A stretch of DNA of 64,000 nucleotides from Ursus arctos (taxonomy: Eukaryota > Chordata > Mammalia > Carnivora > Ursidae): positions 84,425,299 through 84,489,298 of the forward strand of contig NW_026622763.1 of the NCBI RefSeq assembly GCF_023065955.2. Direction: 5' to 3'. A model generated the notes under the pieces. That model saw only the letters and a list, made by a program, of their open reading frames with translations. It was not told where the DNA came from and did not search any database. A program made the translations under genes and the position numbers. Below are positions 1 through 12,183 of the stretch, in pieces (positions within the stretch are counted from its first letter, which is position 1; each line of letters begins with the position of its first letter).

Positions 1-892
1 AATGAAGGACCTCTCATATAGTCTCACTTCTCTTTATTTTTTACCCTCTCCCTTATTTGTTTTGGCATGCAAATGTATTCCCATTAAAATGAGCCAGTTA
101 AGATGGGAATACTAACAATGGTAGCTCCTTTGAGTGTTATGTATAATGCAACACAGAGTTCATAAGAACTCTTCAAAGTATCGTTGGATTTCCTCTGAAA
201 AATGATAGTTAATGACATGCTACTTCCTGTCTAAGCACTAAACCAACTGAAAACTCAATAGCGGTGTCTCAGAGGGAATAAAATATCAGCTTTTCAGTTG
301 GAAAGGAAAAGTTGATGATGCAACTACAAATGGGCCTGTTGGTATAGTACTTTACCTGCTGAATTTGGATCACATTCCCCACCTGCAGGTAGATAAAATA
401 CTCAGAAAAGATACCTTGCCAGATGCATGAGAAAAACTTTGTCTCTCCTAAACTCTGAACTCAGAAAATCTCCAGATCTAAATTTTGACTGACTTGGGCC
501 TCTAATTCTGCTTCTAGCAGAGAACTTTCAAACCAGATCAGGAACATTAATGCATAGATACAGGAAAAGAATGCTTTAGTTCTGCACGCAAGATACTGTG
601 GACAACAGATGGGAAGTTACTTTAATAAGTTAACCCTTCCTAATAGAAGGGTGTGACCAATGGAGTCAGTATCTTCCTATCTTTCCAATCACATAAATCA
701 ATTTCTACCTCCTACATGGAGATGTGTCTAACACAAGGGTATAGAGACAGATAATTCCAAGGTGTTGCTTCAAAACTGTTCCTTCCTAGGGAGTAGAGTG
801 GATATCAGCTGGTGGTAAACCTGGGGAAAGAGGAATGTGGTTCTCTCTAATAGAAGTTATGATTTCTTCCAATGTACAGATTAGATCACCTG
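1..892. other. Unique AT-rich sequence, nothing recognised
   Basis: No open frame of note, no SINE or LINE signature and no tandem repeat was seen in this stretch. Confidence 0.5.
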
Positions 893-985
893 GCTTCAGA
901 GTAGTTAAGTCACTTGCACAAGGTTTCACAGGGAGTGAATGATAGAGCAAAGATTCTAATCCAAATTTTCAGATTCCCATAATCT
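893..985 (-). repeat. MIR fragment (antisense)
   Basis: The stretch with 'agttaagtcacttgcacaag', then 'cacagggagtgaatgatagagc' and 'attctaatccaaa' follows the reverse of the MIR core (ordinary order: gttaagtgacttgcccaaggtcacacag...). It is an ancient tRNA-derived SINE, strongly diverged. Confidence 0.6.
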
Positions 986-1100
986 ACATTCTTGAAAGAT
1001 AGCTAAAGAGACAGATGCAAGGAACTGATGTGACAAAAAAAATGTTTTGGGACATTGCAGCTATATATGACCAATAACCAAGTGCAGATATTTATCTAAT

Positions 1101-1345
1101 TTTTAGGATCATTATGCAAATCAAATGAGCTAATGCATATTAAAGTGATTTATAAACTTAAAGTTATGAACGTATTACTGATTATTATCACAGTTAATGT
1201 CTCTCTACATCCACTTCTTTTCTATCGTATGAAGTTAATGATTCTTGCCTTGGCTGCATCTTGTATTGCTGTGAGGATTAAACATAATAAAGTACCTCCA
1301 AGTTGTGTGGAAGCTGTAAAGCACTATACAAATGAAAGTTAGCAT
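1101..1345 (+). repeat. MIR-like fragments (two pieces)
   Basis: Two pieces, about 1,101-1,170 and 1,271-1,345, match the 3' part of MIR-class elements: 'caaatgagctaatgcatatt aaagtg' and 'gtgaggattaaacataataa' followed by 'taaagcactatacaaatg'. The 69-residue frame across them is a chance product. Confidence 0.5.
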
Positions 1346-1640
1346 TATGGATTTGTACATTAATTGTTAGTCCTCAAACATGAGTTAGTTAATGCTTAAA
1401 TCATGGGAATTCAAACTACAAAATCTGTTAGAAAATGCCGTTATAAAGTAAATAGAGGTTGAGAACACAATTTCAGATGAACAAATGTGGCCAGGAGACT
1501 GGTTGGACTAATTGAACATTTCAACTTATTGATTTTGTGGTTTCTTTCTACTTTCTAGCTCAGAATGCAGAGAAGCTAAAAGTTGTGGACATTGGAAAAT
1601 ATCCACGTAAATCCAATTCATCAACCTGATGGCTCTCTTA

Positions 1641-1765
1641 CTACTCAAAATGTGGTCCCTGGACCAGTAGCTAGCGAATTTAGATCACAACCTAGCTTGT
1701 TAAAAGTACAAAATCTCAGATCCATTCCAGACCTACTGAACAGAATTTTCAGAAACCCTACTCTA
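1641..1765 (+). mobile_element. hAT non-autonomous DNA transposon fragment, MER5-like
   Basis: 'ctcaaaatgtggtccctgga' followed by 'cttgttaaaagtacaaaatc', then 'cagacctactgaacagaatttt', follows the start of MER5/Charlie-type elements (ctcaaagtgtggtcc ... acctactgaatcagaat). The far terminal repeat is missing. Confidence 0.55.
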
Positions 1766-2044
1766 TTGGAAGTAAAAGAAACGACAACAACAACAAAAAC
1801 CAGTGACTCATTATGCCACTAAAAGTACAAATAATTATTGGATTTCTGTAACACAATCAGGAAAATTTTCCTTTCATAGTATTTATGATATACTTAATAT
1901 CCTTAATACTAAAATTGTCATGTACCATAATAATAATTATTTAGGAGAACACAAATGCTAGACATCTGGGCAGACTGTTTCGTTTATTTTATGTTGGCAC
2001 TTTCTTTCTCTTAAATAATATACTTAGTTTCCAGTTATTCTTCA

Positions 2045-3480
2045 AGTCTCCCTAAATTCACAATTCATTCCTTTATTCAGTAATTATTTTGAATGGTGAT
2101 ACCAAATATTCTGCTATATTCGGAGTACATAATGGAAATTGAGATAATATGGTCTCTTAATCTTACGGTGCCTATAGTTTAATGGTGGAAGATGGGGACA
2201 AGTAAAGAAACACAGAAGTATAATGAGAAAAGAGCTGTGAAGGTAACAGACAGGATGGAGGGTCAGGTGCTACTTAGATGCAGTTATCTGGGCAGCCATC
2301 TAAGGCAGTGGCATTGTGTCAGCTTTGAAAGATGAGAAGAAGGCAACCAATCAATAACAGAGCAGTGGCAAGACTTCTGAAGTTTTAAGGATGAAAAGAA
2401 CTTGATATGTTCCAGAAACTAAAGGGAGGCTAGTATCTCTAGAATGGATTGGGTGAGATGGATAATAGTCAGAGATGAGTTTGGAAAGATAGGGCAGAGC
2501 CTAGATTAGATAGTCTTATAGGCCATGGTTAAGTGTTTACAACTTGAAGTGAATAGGAAGTCATTGATGTGCTTTAAGTAGGTGGGGAAGATGTGAAGGT
2601 GGACAGTTGCAATTGAAACAGGTCCAATTTATATTTGAAAAAAAAATTCCTCTGGCTACTGTATGGATCTTAAAGTGGACAGAGACATGTTGGGAGCCTG
2701 CAGGAGTAATACAGTCAGCTTGGATGAAGGTTGTAGGTAAATGTTTTAGGAATATTCATATCGGTGATGTGCTTTCAAATCCATTGTTCATCTTTCCCAA
2801 TTTCTGTTTTGCATTTCAGAGGGTTTCCCCGCAGTACATGGCTTCCACTGACACAGGCACTCGTTGGAGACTGGAAAGAAAGAGAACATTTCCGCAGGTG
2901 TAGCATTTTGCCCATGGCTCCAGCTCACTCCAGACTGGCCCACTTTGTTTCCAACTTCTACCAGGTGCTCCTAGCCTCTAGTCCCCAGTGACACCACATC
3001 CCTCCTTGGCTCTGCTGCTGATCTTTGGATTGCATCACCAATTTCTGTTTAGCTTTTCAGCTCTTCTATTACCTGTGTAACCAATTCCTTGCATTAGATT
3101 TCCTTTGTTATAAACACATGTGATTTCTCCCTTAGTCTTTAACCCTACAGGATGTAGAGAAACAGAAGGGAAAGAATCAAGAATGTCACCCAGATTTTGA
3201 TTTTGATTGATTGGGCAGAGATTGGGCAAGGATTTGAAAAAGAGGGGTCAGCAATTCCCTTTGGACATGCTGGTCTTGATACATTCAAATGCATACCAGA
3301 TTGCAAGTTATGAATTCCTAAGTCATCAGATAGTGATGGTGCTTGTAGTCATAGGAATGGATAAATTACCCAAGGGGGAAGAAACCACAGAGATAAGAGA
3401 AAAGGAATTTGGATTGAATCCTAAAGAATTTGAGGTTGGCTAGTGGAGAGAGAATCTGTAAAAGATATTAAGAAAGATTT
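2045..3480 (+). repeat. Ancient mammalian interspersed repeat, family not named
   Basis: Blocks at about 2,045-2,745 and 3,190-3,475 share order and wording with a family I have seen across mammals: '...tcttataggccatggttaag', 'aggaagtcattgatg', 'ctctggctactgtatgg', and later 'taagtcatcagatagtgatgg' with 'gaatggataaattacccaag'. The middle (about 2,750-3,190) did not align by eye and may be an insertion or unique DNA. The open frames in it show no protein family. Confidence 0.4.
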
Positions 3481-4077
3481 GAGGATTTCCTGGATTCAGA
3501 TTGGTAAAACATCTAGAATATATGGAATATCTCCAAACGCATCTTTCACATTATATAAATTATGCTGTCATACAAAATACCAACACATGATTGGCAACAC
3601 GAACCCAGTAAAACTAGCTGCAGTCCCTGAAAAAAAAAGACAGACAACAATCTTTACAAGTGATTAATTCCATTATGCATGTAAAATAACTTGGCACTCT
3701 TGGTTCTGGTGTATAGTTCGATTTTGATTTATGTGCCCTTGAATCAGGCAAGGACTGAAGCCTGCAGTCCAGCAGCCCCCATTGAAAGGCCCAATCCAGT
3801 CCAGAGAGTCCAAACAGCTGAAATGCAGTCTGTTCTCTTCTCACCAAACTGTACACCCTGGCTCAGATCTATCTCTGCTGGAGTAAGGAGCCTTTCTGTA
3901 AACCTCTACCCAGACGGGAGAAAGTTTTTCTAACACACACAGAGATATTTGTGCATTAGCAGTGGCAGGGCCAAATGTGCTGTACCAACCTCAGTTGTAG
4001 GCTTAACCACTAATGATGTCAAGTCTTAGCCAAAGTCTAGACCACACTGCTGAGAAGATATTTGGAGTTTTTCTCAA

Positions 4078-4235
4078 GGTATGGTCTTAAGACTTTCTGC
4101 ACCAGAATCACCCAAGAAGACAAATTCCAGGACCCACACTAAAACTCAAAGAATTCAAATATGTAAGAGTATGATTCAGGACTTCAATCTTTTACAGGCC
4201 TATCAGGGTGTTCTTACACACATTACAGATAGAAA
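4078..4235 (+). mobile_element. hAT MER5/MER20-like fragment
   Basis: 'tgcaccagaatcacccaaga', 'aattccaggacccacact' and 'tcaaagaattcaaatatgta' follow the order of MER5-class non-autonomous hAT elements. It is highly diverged and the terminal repeats are not clear. Confidence 0.4.
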
Positions 4236-4377
4236 ACAGCTGCTCTGGGGATACCAGGATGTCCCAGTGATGCAGAACCAGTTTGTAGAAGATCTGCTTG
4301 TCTCTGGTTTTGAAGACATGGTCATATCCTTTTTGAAGACTGAAGGAAGACACAGGCTCCTGTTACCCTGTAAGATC

Positions 4378-4572
4378 TCTCCTAGATATGTCTCCTGAGG
4401 AAGGGAGACAAAAGCAAAATAAACTATTGGGACTTCATCAGAATAAAAACTTCTGCACAGCAAAGGAAATAACCAACAAAATTAAAAGGCAACCTATGGA
4501 ATTGGAGAAGATATTTGCAAATGACATATCTGATAAAGAGTTAGTATACAAAATATATAAAGCACATTTTAA
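4378..4572 (+). mobile_element. LINE-1 fragment, ORF2 C-terminal region
   Basis: A frame from 4,388 encodes a run with 'FCTAKEITNKIKRQPMELEK' and 'IFANDISDKELVYKIYKAHF'. This is the conserved segment of L1 ORF2 after the reverse transcriptase domain. The copy is cut on both sides (about 195 bp) and closely resembles the one at 48.3 kb, so it is a carnivore-type L1 rather than a very old one. Confidence 0.85.
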
Positions 4573-4689
4573 AGTACAGTTTTAAAAGAATGATTTGTTC
4601 ACCCCCAAGTGACCCCACTGCTAGTGCTTTCCTCCTGGACTCTTCTACACCCACCCACCATCCTGCATTTGACGAATAAGGGCTACTCC

Positions 4690-4955
4690 TTAGAGCTGCC
4701 CTGAGTGATCAACCATGACCCTGCTGCTCTTCTCCCTCCCTGCCATTACATCTTGTTTGTGTCCTCCAGGACCCCAGCTCCAGTCTGTATTTATCTTTGT
4801 CCTTTGTTTGTTTACTTTTATTCTCTACTTATCCCATTAGAATATATTCAACATGAGAATATAAATCTCATCTCCCTTGTCAACCACTGAAAATCCAATG
4901 ACTGGCATGGAGTAGATAATCAATGTATATTTGTTGTATGAATACACACAGAGAA
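4690..4955 (+). mobile_element. LINE-2 3' end fragment
   Basis: A C/T-rich body leads into 'cccattagaatatattcaac' and ends 'gactggcatggagtagataa tcaatgtatatttgttgtatga', the typical L2 3' terminus (tggcacatagtaggtgctcaataaat...). Diverged and 5'-truncated. Confidence 0.65.
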
Positions 4956-7160
4956 ATAGACCTCAACTGGATGAATCTAGAGTTGGGAGATTTACTTGTC
5001 TTCTTTCAATGTTGCTTCTGAAACAATGATTCTTAATAAGAGAGATGTAAGTGAAGCTGGCTTCAGTATTAGGAGAAAGTCTTGGGCAACTTTCAGAAGT
5101 CATTCTTAGTGCAGTAGTTCTGGGAGTCTCCAGGAAGTTCTTCCAGTTAAAGAATTCAGAATGTAGGGGCTATAGACATCATGGTGAAGAGTACCTTCTC
5201 TGACACTTCAAATACTAATTTGTAATGAAGACCCAAGGAAGCAACCCTGATGTTTGCCCAGTTTCTCCGCACTCAGAGAGCATATGCCTGCCTTCCTAAA
5301 AAAGACGCATGTCTAGAGGGGGGTGAAACAGCCATTAAACCTAGAAGGTATTTGTCCTCCTTTCTTTTGACATTTTATTGCCCTTTAACTCATTTGTGAA
5401 AGATATCAAAGTGGAATTAGACTAGGGAATAAAAGGCCTTTTCATTAAAATGGCCGATCTGCAGAGATCTCTTTGTTCTTCCTTGTAGAAGGTCTTTTTT
5501 GATCAGTACATGAAGAAAAGAGTTTATGAAGAAAGAAAGTTTGGAAAATTTTACATCCACAGATACAGTATCAGAGCAAAAATACACAGATTCCATTTAG
5601 GAAGATGAAATTATTTTCAAACCAAAATTATAAAATTATTCCTGGCTGAAAGTATTAGTAAAGCAAAAAATGGAATATGTCCATTAGTGGTGTGGTTGGT
5701 TATTTTAGAATGTAGGAAGAACAAAAGCATAGTTGTCAATGACCCTCTAATTTTTGTCAGGGGAGGGGTGAGGGAGTGGAGTGGGGGGATATGCATCATT
5801 TATGGGGCTTAAACCCCAGCTAGGGTACTTTGGCTATTATTTGCTTTTAACTTCCACTCTGTAGGGTAAAGGGAAATGGTAGATGCTCTTTTCCCCCATC
5901 AGTTTTTAAGTCTCTGCCTTTTACAATGATCCTTTCTGATATGGAACTTGGTAGTCATACATGTGAAAGACCTGCGTTTATGAAACATGGAACATGGTTT
6001 GGGATACCAGGAGGTTTTAAACATAACACATTTATAATTATAATTATATGTATTAAGTGTTCTTGTTTAATTCATATTGTTAGGATAGATTTCTATGGAT
6101 TTTGAATTACATTTCTTTTAGTTGCAGTCTTTGATTAATTCTAATTAGGTAGGAAATTTACGAATAAAGAAAAATATGAAAAAGGAAAGAAAAAAAAATC
6201 ATGACCTATACTAACTTGAACCGGGGATAAACACTGCTGATATTTAAGCAAATTTCCCTATAGTATGTCTGCAGAGATATGTGTGGTACATATGCATATA
6301 TGCATGCAAATGTCTGTATAATTCACTTATATATTAAGCCCAAATGTCTAAGCGTATCTTGTAGCACATGAGTATAAAATGAGGTCAATTTCATATATTC
6401 AAAAAATGAAATCAATGTCTAGTATGTACAATACATTGTCTTAGTCACTAGGGGCCTAACGGTAAACAAAATCCCCCAGTTTTTGCCCTCAGGGAGTGGA
6501 TCTGGAAAGAAAGTCATTAACTTTCAATACCAGGAGTTACAGTGGTTTAAACCTTAATTTTAGTCTTTCTTCACAAACTTTTCTGCAAGTCTGTCCTGTG
6601 CTTGGGGGACAATCATTATACTTCTACAGCTCCAGCAGTCCTGGGGTTGGACACTCTGAGAAGGCCAGTGGGTTGGTTCCTGGTGATCATTTCTAAGTAG
6701 CTCCATGCTGCTCGGGGAGTGACTGTACACATTATTTCACGTGATGCAGCTCTGGCCCCAGAGCAGCGCTGGGGCTTGCTGGACTGGAACCCTGACCAGC
6801 TGCCTAAAATCCCTTCCTTTAATCTGGCTCTTCTGCTCCCATCCCTGGCCTTGAAAGAGGGGAGTGTATTTATTCTTTGCCTTTCCAGCCCGAGACCAGG
6901 GCAGACTCTTTTCTTAATTCCCTATGGCTCTGTAGTGATTTCACACATTATAAAACTCTACTTAGGTTCAGGAATACATGCCAGGAAGTAAAATATAGAG
7001 AATAATTTTTAAAGTTCTATTAGATTAGGCTACTCTGGGGTCTGCAGACTTAAGACCAAGGAAACCCTGGTCAGATACCTCTCTGCCCAGCTCCTGTTTG
7101 CCACTCTGCAATTCTCCTTATAAAGGATCGTCCTCATGGAGGACTGTCCAGAGCCCAGAA
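4956..7160. other. Mostly unique sequence
   Basis: No gene is supported. A short piece near 6,395-6,500 resembles the head of the old repeat seen at 2,045. A slightly GC-richer patch lies at 6,590-6,910. It holds only short frames (66 and 90 residues) without recognisable domains and lacks the CpG density of a promoter island. Confidence 0.45.
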
Positions 7161-7204
7161 CAAAAAGCAAAGGAAATTTCCTCAAAAAGCAAAGGAAATT
7201 CCTT
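7161..7204. repeat. 22-bp tandem duplication
   Basis: The unit 'caaaaagcaaaggaaatt' plus a short tail occurs twice back to back, with one base missing from the second copy. It contains a 'ggaaattcc'-like palindrome. Confidence 0.8.
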
Positions 7205-7610
7205 TCTCATTGCCTAAGGTTTACCTTTACAGCTCTAATTTCTTATGATAGGATTCGCCATATCCTAAAATGATATATAATGTAAATAAAAGCCCTCTTT
7301 CAGAGGACCTCCTTTTGTAGACCTAGTTGGGTCCCAATTCTTTGACTAGACAGAACAATCAATATACCCCATGTAGCACAAGTGTATACTGAGATACCTC
7401 GTCTTAGATAAAACTGAATATTTATGGAGCCCAGCACTCCACTGTGATTCCTTTGGTTAGTCTTACATCCTACCTGAGGTAGTCATCCTTGTATTTCTAT
7501 ATATTCTTCCTCTGGTTTTCAAAATCTCAATTCCAGATTTTCTGGGAGCAACTGTTTAAATAAAAAATACGTGTGCATATGCCCGTGGCTGCATAAATGT
7601 GTGCGTGCTT

Positions 7611-7670
7611 GCACACACATGCATGCACACGCACACACATGCACACACGCACGCACACACGCACACGCAT
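7611..7670. repeat. Imperfect (CA)n / (CACACG)n microsatellite
   Basis: About 60 bp of alternating pyrimidine/purine 'cacaca' interrupted by 'tg' and 'cg' steps. The His/Thr-rich frame across it (7,599-7,796) is a by-product of the repeat. Confidence 0.9.
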
Positions 7671-9296
7671 TTCTGTCCAGGAGAATACACAGAATATCCA
7701 GGTGTTGAATATTCTAAATCTTTAAACAGCTATGACACTTTTTCCAAAGAAACAAAAAAGCATTTAGAGACAAAATCGCTTAAAAAATACACATGATTTA
7801 CATTACATTCACAGTCAGGTAAATATTGTCTTCATACATTTCTCCAAGGTAATGACTAGGACGTATTTTACATTCATGAAACTAAAGTGGACTCCTAGAA
7901 AAAAAGAACATTTCATTTTCAAAAAAATTTAAGGTTTTTATTGCATATACACTGCATTTTATTATATATACAGATATTTTAACAAACTATAACTTATTGA
8001 CTTTGTATAATAAACTTTCCATTAAACCTTATATGTATTTTCCCATGTCATTAACGATTTTCAAAAGCTTCATTTTAGTGGCTACATCCATAATGTGGAT
8101 GTACAACTTATTTCATCACATTTCTTTTGTTTAGAGGAACTGTATTTAGTTTCCATTTTTTTCCCTACTACAAACAACACTGGAATGGTTATCTGCACAC
8201 ATTTGCTTGCTTCCTTGATAATTTCCTTAAGATATATTCTTACGGCTGACATTGTTGTGTCACAGGATCTTAAGGTTGAACCTCAAGAAGATGGGTCCTT
8301 ATTTCCTTGGCCCTGCTACATAGTAATTTATCTTTTTCTGTGAAACTGATGAGACTAATAACTTATGGTCAGTTACTAAGCAACGTTTGTCAAGGCTACT
8401 TTGCCTTTTCCATAGTTGCACTAAGGGCAACTCAGTGAAGATATTAAATGTTTGTGCTTACAGTATCCCTTTAGGAAAGCGTTATTTACTTTAAACAACT
8501 GGTATTTACTAATAACTAATTTAATTATTCATATACATTTATTTAATGTAATCACAACAAAAATTCTCATTTTCAGGTATAATGCAAAGTGAATTTAAAT
8601 ATTGAATTCTTAAAAGGGGAACATATAGTTGTCTGTGACTCTATACAGGTCTCAGAAAGTGTAAGCAGATAGCAGATTCTGCCTGGGGTCTATGCCCACA
8701 AGTTCTGGATCATTATTGAAAGCGCTCAGCTTCCATGAACGGTCTTCTTTTGACTCCAGAAGGGATCTTAGCATCAGATGAAGTGAAGTCTGCTCCGTGA
8801 GAAGAGAGCCCAGCCCCGCTGTGCTGCAGTTGTAACACATTTCTTATGCAACGTCGTTCCATGCTGATTACGGTGTGTTGATTACTCACATCTGGGACTT
8901 GTATTTGATTAGGCTCGCTGAGTTTTGCTCTTCTTCCCATTTCTAATCTTCTCTTTCCTCAATCTTCTCTGTCTTTGTTGTCATTGAATTTCATTTTAGT
9001 CTGTAGTCAAATTGATGGCTTCTCTAAAGTTTCATTAAATTTTTCATTTCTTTGAGTTCTTTTTCCAAGGTTCTGCTACGTCTGCCCTTTCTCAAATGTT
9101 TGGACCTTTGATTGAGTAAGTAAATATTCGGAGATGCATATAATTCTGTTGTCACTCTGTCACCAGTGAACTGTTTGTAAGTGAACGGGTATGATTTTCA
9201 TTTCATCTCTGAATACTTACTCCATCAGGTTAGCTAGAGTAATCAAAAGAAAGCTGTTTTGACCTTTAGAAAATACACTTAGGTATGGTGTCTTTC
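7671..9296. other. Unique sequence with a possible decayed retrocopy on the - strand (8,650-9,115)
   Basis: Read on the - strand, 9,115 down to 8,650 gives a Lys/Glu-rich, coiled-coil-like run broken by several stops. It is followed by an uninterrupted 62-residue end (8,652-8,840). I do not recognise a parent protein, and the pattern could be chance. The rest shows no repeat or gene signature. Confidence 0.25.
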
Positions 9297-9340
9297 TCTG
9301 TCTCTGCATCTCTGTCTGTCTCAGTCTCTCTCTCTCTCTA
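9297..9340. repeat. (TC)n simple repeat
   Basis: Imperfect 'tctctgtctctg' grading into an uninterrupted 'tctctctctctc' run. A short GATA-rich stretch follows at about 9,355-9,390. Confidence 0.85.
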
Positions 9341-9394
9341 GATGATGGATTGTTACATAGATGATTTATAGGTAGATAGATAATCATAGGTATA

Positions 9395-10440
9395 GAGTGC
9401 CATACGCCTAGTAAACACTAAGTATTCATGAGTTCCTCCTGTATTCCCAAATTTTTACATTTTAATTTAGTAATGTAAATTTTTTATATTTTAGTTTAGA
9501 TATGTAAATTAAAGGCCCTAAAACTGAATTATCTCTGAAATGCTTAAGTGAAAATTTTTATAGGTTATGAAACTCCATGTTAGTCAGTACCTTCATTTGA
9601 CATATTTTTTTCATTTTGCATATTTAAACACAAATAATCTAGGTCAACTTTCATTGTAAATTAACACATTTTCTGTGCTTGCCTTTGGCTAAGTGATTAC
9701 AGATACAAAATTTAAAATATTCCCTGCTTACCCAAGGAGTCCTGACTGAGGCTAACAACGAAGAATTCTTACTAATATGCTGAACAGTCTTTTGGAGTAT
9801 GAGAGGACACTGTTTGCCTCGTATAACAAATAATACAGTTCCCCTCTCACAACATAAACATGACAAACTTTCATATTATTAGTCACACATTGGCTACACT
9901 GTTACCTTGGTGTTTAAAGCTGGAGTTTTAGAGAGTTTTAATGTTTTTTTTGAGATACCACTTAGATACATTAAATAGTATAGCCTTTGAATGATGATTG
10001 GAGATCTGAGAAGAATAATGACTTAGCACCAGCCACCAGTCAGCTGTCTTCTATTCAACAACTCATCCAAAAATATCTCTGGAGCATCCACTACTTGCCA
10101 GCCATTATTTTAGGTTTTGAGGAGGTATCAGTAAATAAAACAAAAATTTTTATGCTTATGGCACTCTATTATTCAAAGTCAATTTTACCAAATGTCATCC
10201 AGTTAAAGAAATAGTTTCTCTATTACTCCTTATTTGTACACATCATGCTGGGCCCTGCCAAAAAGCTTATAAAGTGATTGAGTAACAGGGAAAGAAATAT
10301 CTTGGGATAAAAAATTTGCATATCACAAAATCTACCATGTTACACATATCCAGTGAAAAATAGAAATTGTAAAAATAGCAAAACAATAATTACTGTTAGG
10401 ATTTTATGCTTTATTAGAAATTACTAATATCTTGTGAATA
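9395..10440. other. Unique sequence, old repeat head at about 10,050-10,180
   Basis: 'attcaacaactcatcc...cactacttgccagccattattttagg' resembles the common old-repeat opening 'attcaacaaatatttattgagc...tgccaggcact'. No gene signature elsewhere. Confidence 0.35.
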
Positions 10441-10500
10441 CAGAAGGTCATTTGACTTGCCCAAGGACATGCAGAATGCCAGCTGTTTTGTCAGGAATAT
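10441..10500 (-). repeat. MIR core fragment (antisense)
   Basis: 'aaggtcatttgacttgcccaa ggacatgcag' matches the reversed MIR core over about 50 bp. Confidence 0.5.
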
Positions 10501-10559
10501 TACATTCCAGGTTTTTTTTCGAGTCAGCATAATTATTTTTGCAATGAGGGAGTTGTCAG

Positions 10560-11180
10560 CTGATTTTCATGATATCATATTGTTTATTCTGCTATTAAGT
10601 TGAAGACTATTACTGTTAACATGACAGGTGCTAGTCTGTTTTGTTTAGATTATACAATGTGATCTCCTTGGACAATGGAAATAATGCAAAATGTTCAAAC
10701 ATGCACACATATCCACATATTCAATATACAGTTAATTAAAATAAAAAATAGTAATGAAATTTATGAACTAGAATGTCATTTTTCTGTTTTGAAGAATTTT
10801 TTTTCAGTGTAGGAAAGGTGTTATGCTATGAGAACTTGTTTTATTATAAAAACAACAATTGAATGAATTCAAACCTATCAGGGAACTAGTGGATCGGCTA
10901 AATTAAAAAAGAATAACATGAAAGCAAAACATTGCATTCGTTTATGAAAACTTATGATTTAAATGAGAACTGAAGGTTTTAATTGAAACAATTGATTGGT
11001 TTAAAATGGTTTATGCAAGATTCTAATTTAGAAATTACCGTTTTTCTCTGTCACAACCATTTTTGCATAAGCTGACTTTAGCAGCAATGAAACATCTCAT
11101 TAAATTGCAATGTTATGTTTCAAGAAATAATTATTTGGTTTATTATGATTCCTTTCAAAAAGAACACAAATCTTTTCTTC
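10560..11180. promoter_or_regulatory. Repeat-free block, candidate conserved non-coding element
   Basis: No transposon signature was seen across about 600 bp. The block is rich in homeodomain-type cores (TTAATTG, ATTTAAAT, CATTAAATTGCAATG) and has octamer-like and 'tttatgcaagat' motifs. It keeps a balanced texture rather than decayed-repeat texture. Conservation itself cannot be seen from one genome, so the regulatory call is inference only. Confidence 0.25.
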
Positions 11181-11870
11181 AAAAAAATTTGTGTATACAA
11201 ACACACACACACCCCTTTTGTATTTCCTAATTCTTTACAAACTCTTTTCTAAAAAACAAATTAAGAACATAATTATTTTCATTAAGAACAAATACAGTAT
11301 TAGTCATAAACTTCCTTAAACTACTTCAAAATCTCGTGGAAGTGATTCGGGTTTAAAAAGTAAGTAAAAAATAAGCAAAGCATTTTTTTGCTTTTTCAGT
11401 TATCGCAAAACTCAAAACCCAAGCAGATATTCCAATAGGTCTGCATTTGCATAAAGTCTTTAATTTAAAGAGCTAAATAAGTTTGACTATGTAAAGTTTT
11501 TGATCCATAGTCCCCAGTATTGCATTTCACATCACGTAATTTTCCTCTGCAAGAAGATCCTTGCTCTTGGTTTTAAAGTTCTTTTTAAACTTCTTGTTTG
11601 CTTTCCCATCTTTAAACCTTTTCTCATATGTGGATTGCTTTTATTATTCTTGTTCACTTGATACCTCCCAGTCTCTTCGAAGAGTCTTTTAGATTCCAGT
11701 TCTATATTTATCTGAAACATCCTGTCATCATTTTTCTTCCTATCTAATCCAAATCCAAAGATCATTACTATTTCAACTATTTTCATGCCAATAGTCTCTA
11801 CTCCCTTGGCTGTTTGTCCCCATCTTTGATGAATCTTATCTTCTTCTAAGGTCACTTACATGGACTTAGT
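11181..11870. other. Unique sequence
   Basis: A 107-residue frame on the - strand (11,532-11,855) is Lys/Arg-rich with no recognisable domain. Nothing else supports a gene: no neighbouring frame continues it and no retrocopy tail is visible. Confidence 0.35.
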
Positions 11871-11874
11871 AGGC

Positions 11875-12165
11875 TTCAGAAGATCTTTCAAACTTATTCA
11901 CCTGGGCCTCTCTACAAGGTTGACTCACTACATGGCACTTCGGTTTCCCCAAAGTGAGCATTCCAAAAAAAGAATGAGAGAGCACTTCTAAGACAGAAGC
12001 CACTATCTTTCAATGTAAGCTAATATTGAACATGACATAGATTATTTCTGTTGTGTTCTACTCATTAGAGAAGACTCAAGGGGCAGTGATTACATAAATG
12101 AAGCATGAATGCAGAAGGTAGGATCACTGAAGGTCATTGTAAAGTCTACCTACCACAGAGGGATA
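11875..12165 (-). mobile_element. MLT1/MaLR-type LTR fragment (antisense)
   Basis: 'ctacatggcacttcggtttccc' followed by 'gagcattcc', later 'actcaaggggcagtgattacataaatg', and a terminus 'gtctacctaccaca' reads as the reverse of a mammalian MaLR-class LTR that begins 'tgtggtagg'. It directly abuts the SRSF2 retrocopy. Family assignment is from memory and needs a library search. Confidence 0.45.
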
Positions 12166-12183
12166 ATAATAATACTAAAGTTT

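Noticed and set aside
6590..6910. CpG island or promoter
   Set aside because: Only modestly GC-richer and CpG remains rare; no transcript features.
11532..11855. 107-codon - strand frame as a gene
   Set aside because: Basic low-complexity composition and no family resemblance; chance frame in AT-rich DNA is likelier.
12105..12183. An apparent upstream RRM part of SRSF2 ('V-Y-L-P-Q-R-D' resembling V-Y-I-P-R-D)
   Set aside because: The same bases fit better as the end of an antisense MaLR-type LTR ('ctacctaccaca'), so the retrocopy start was moved to about 12,184.
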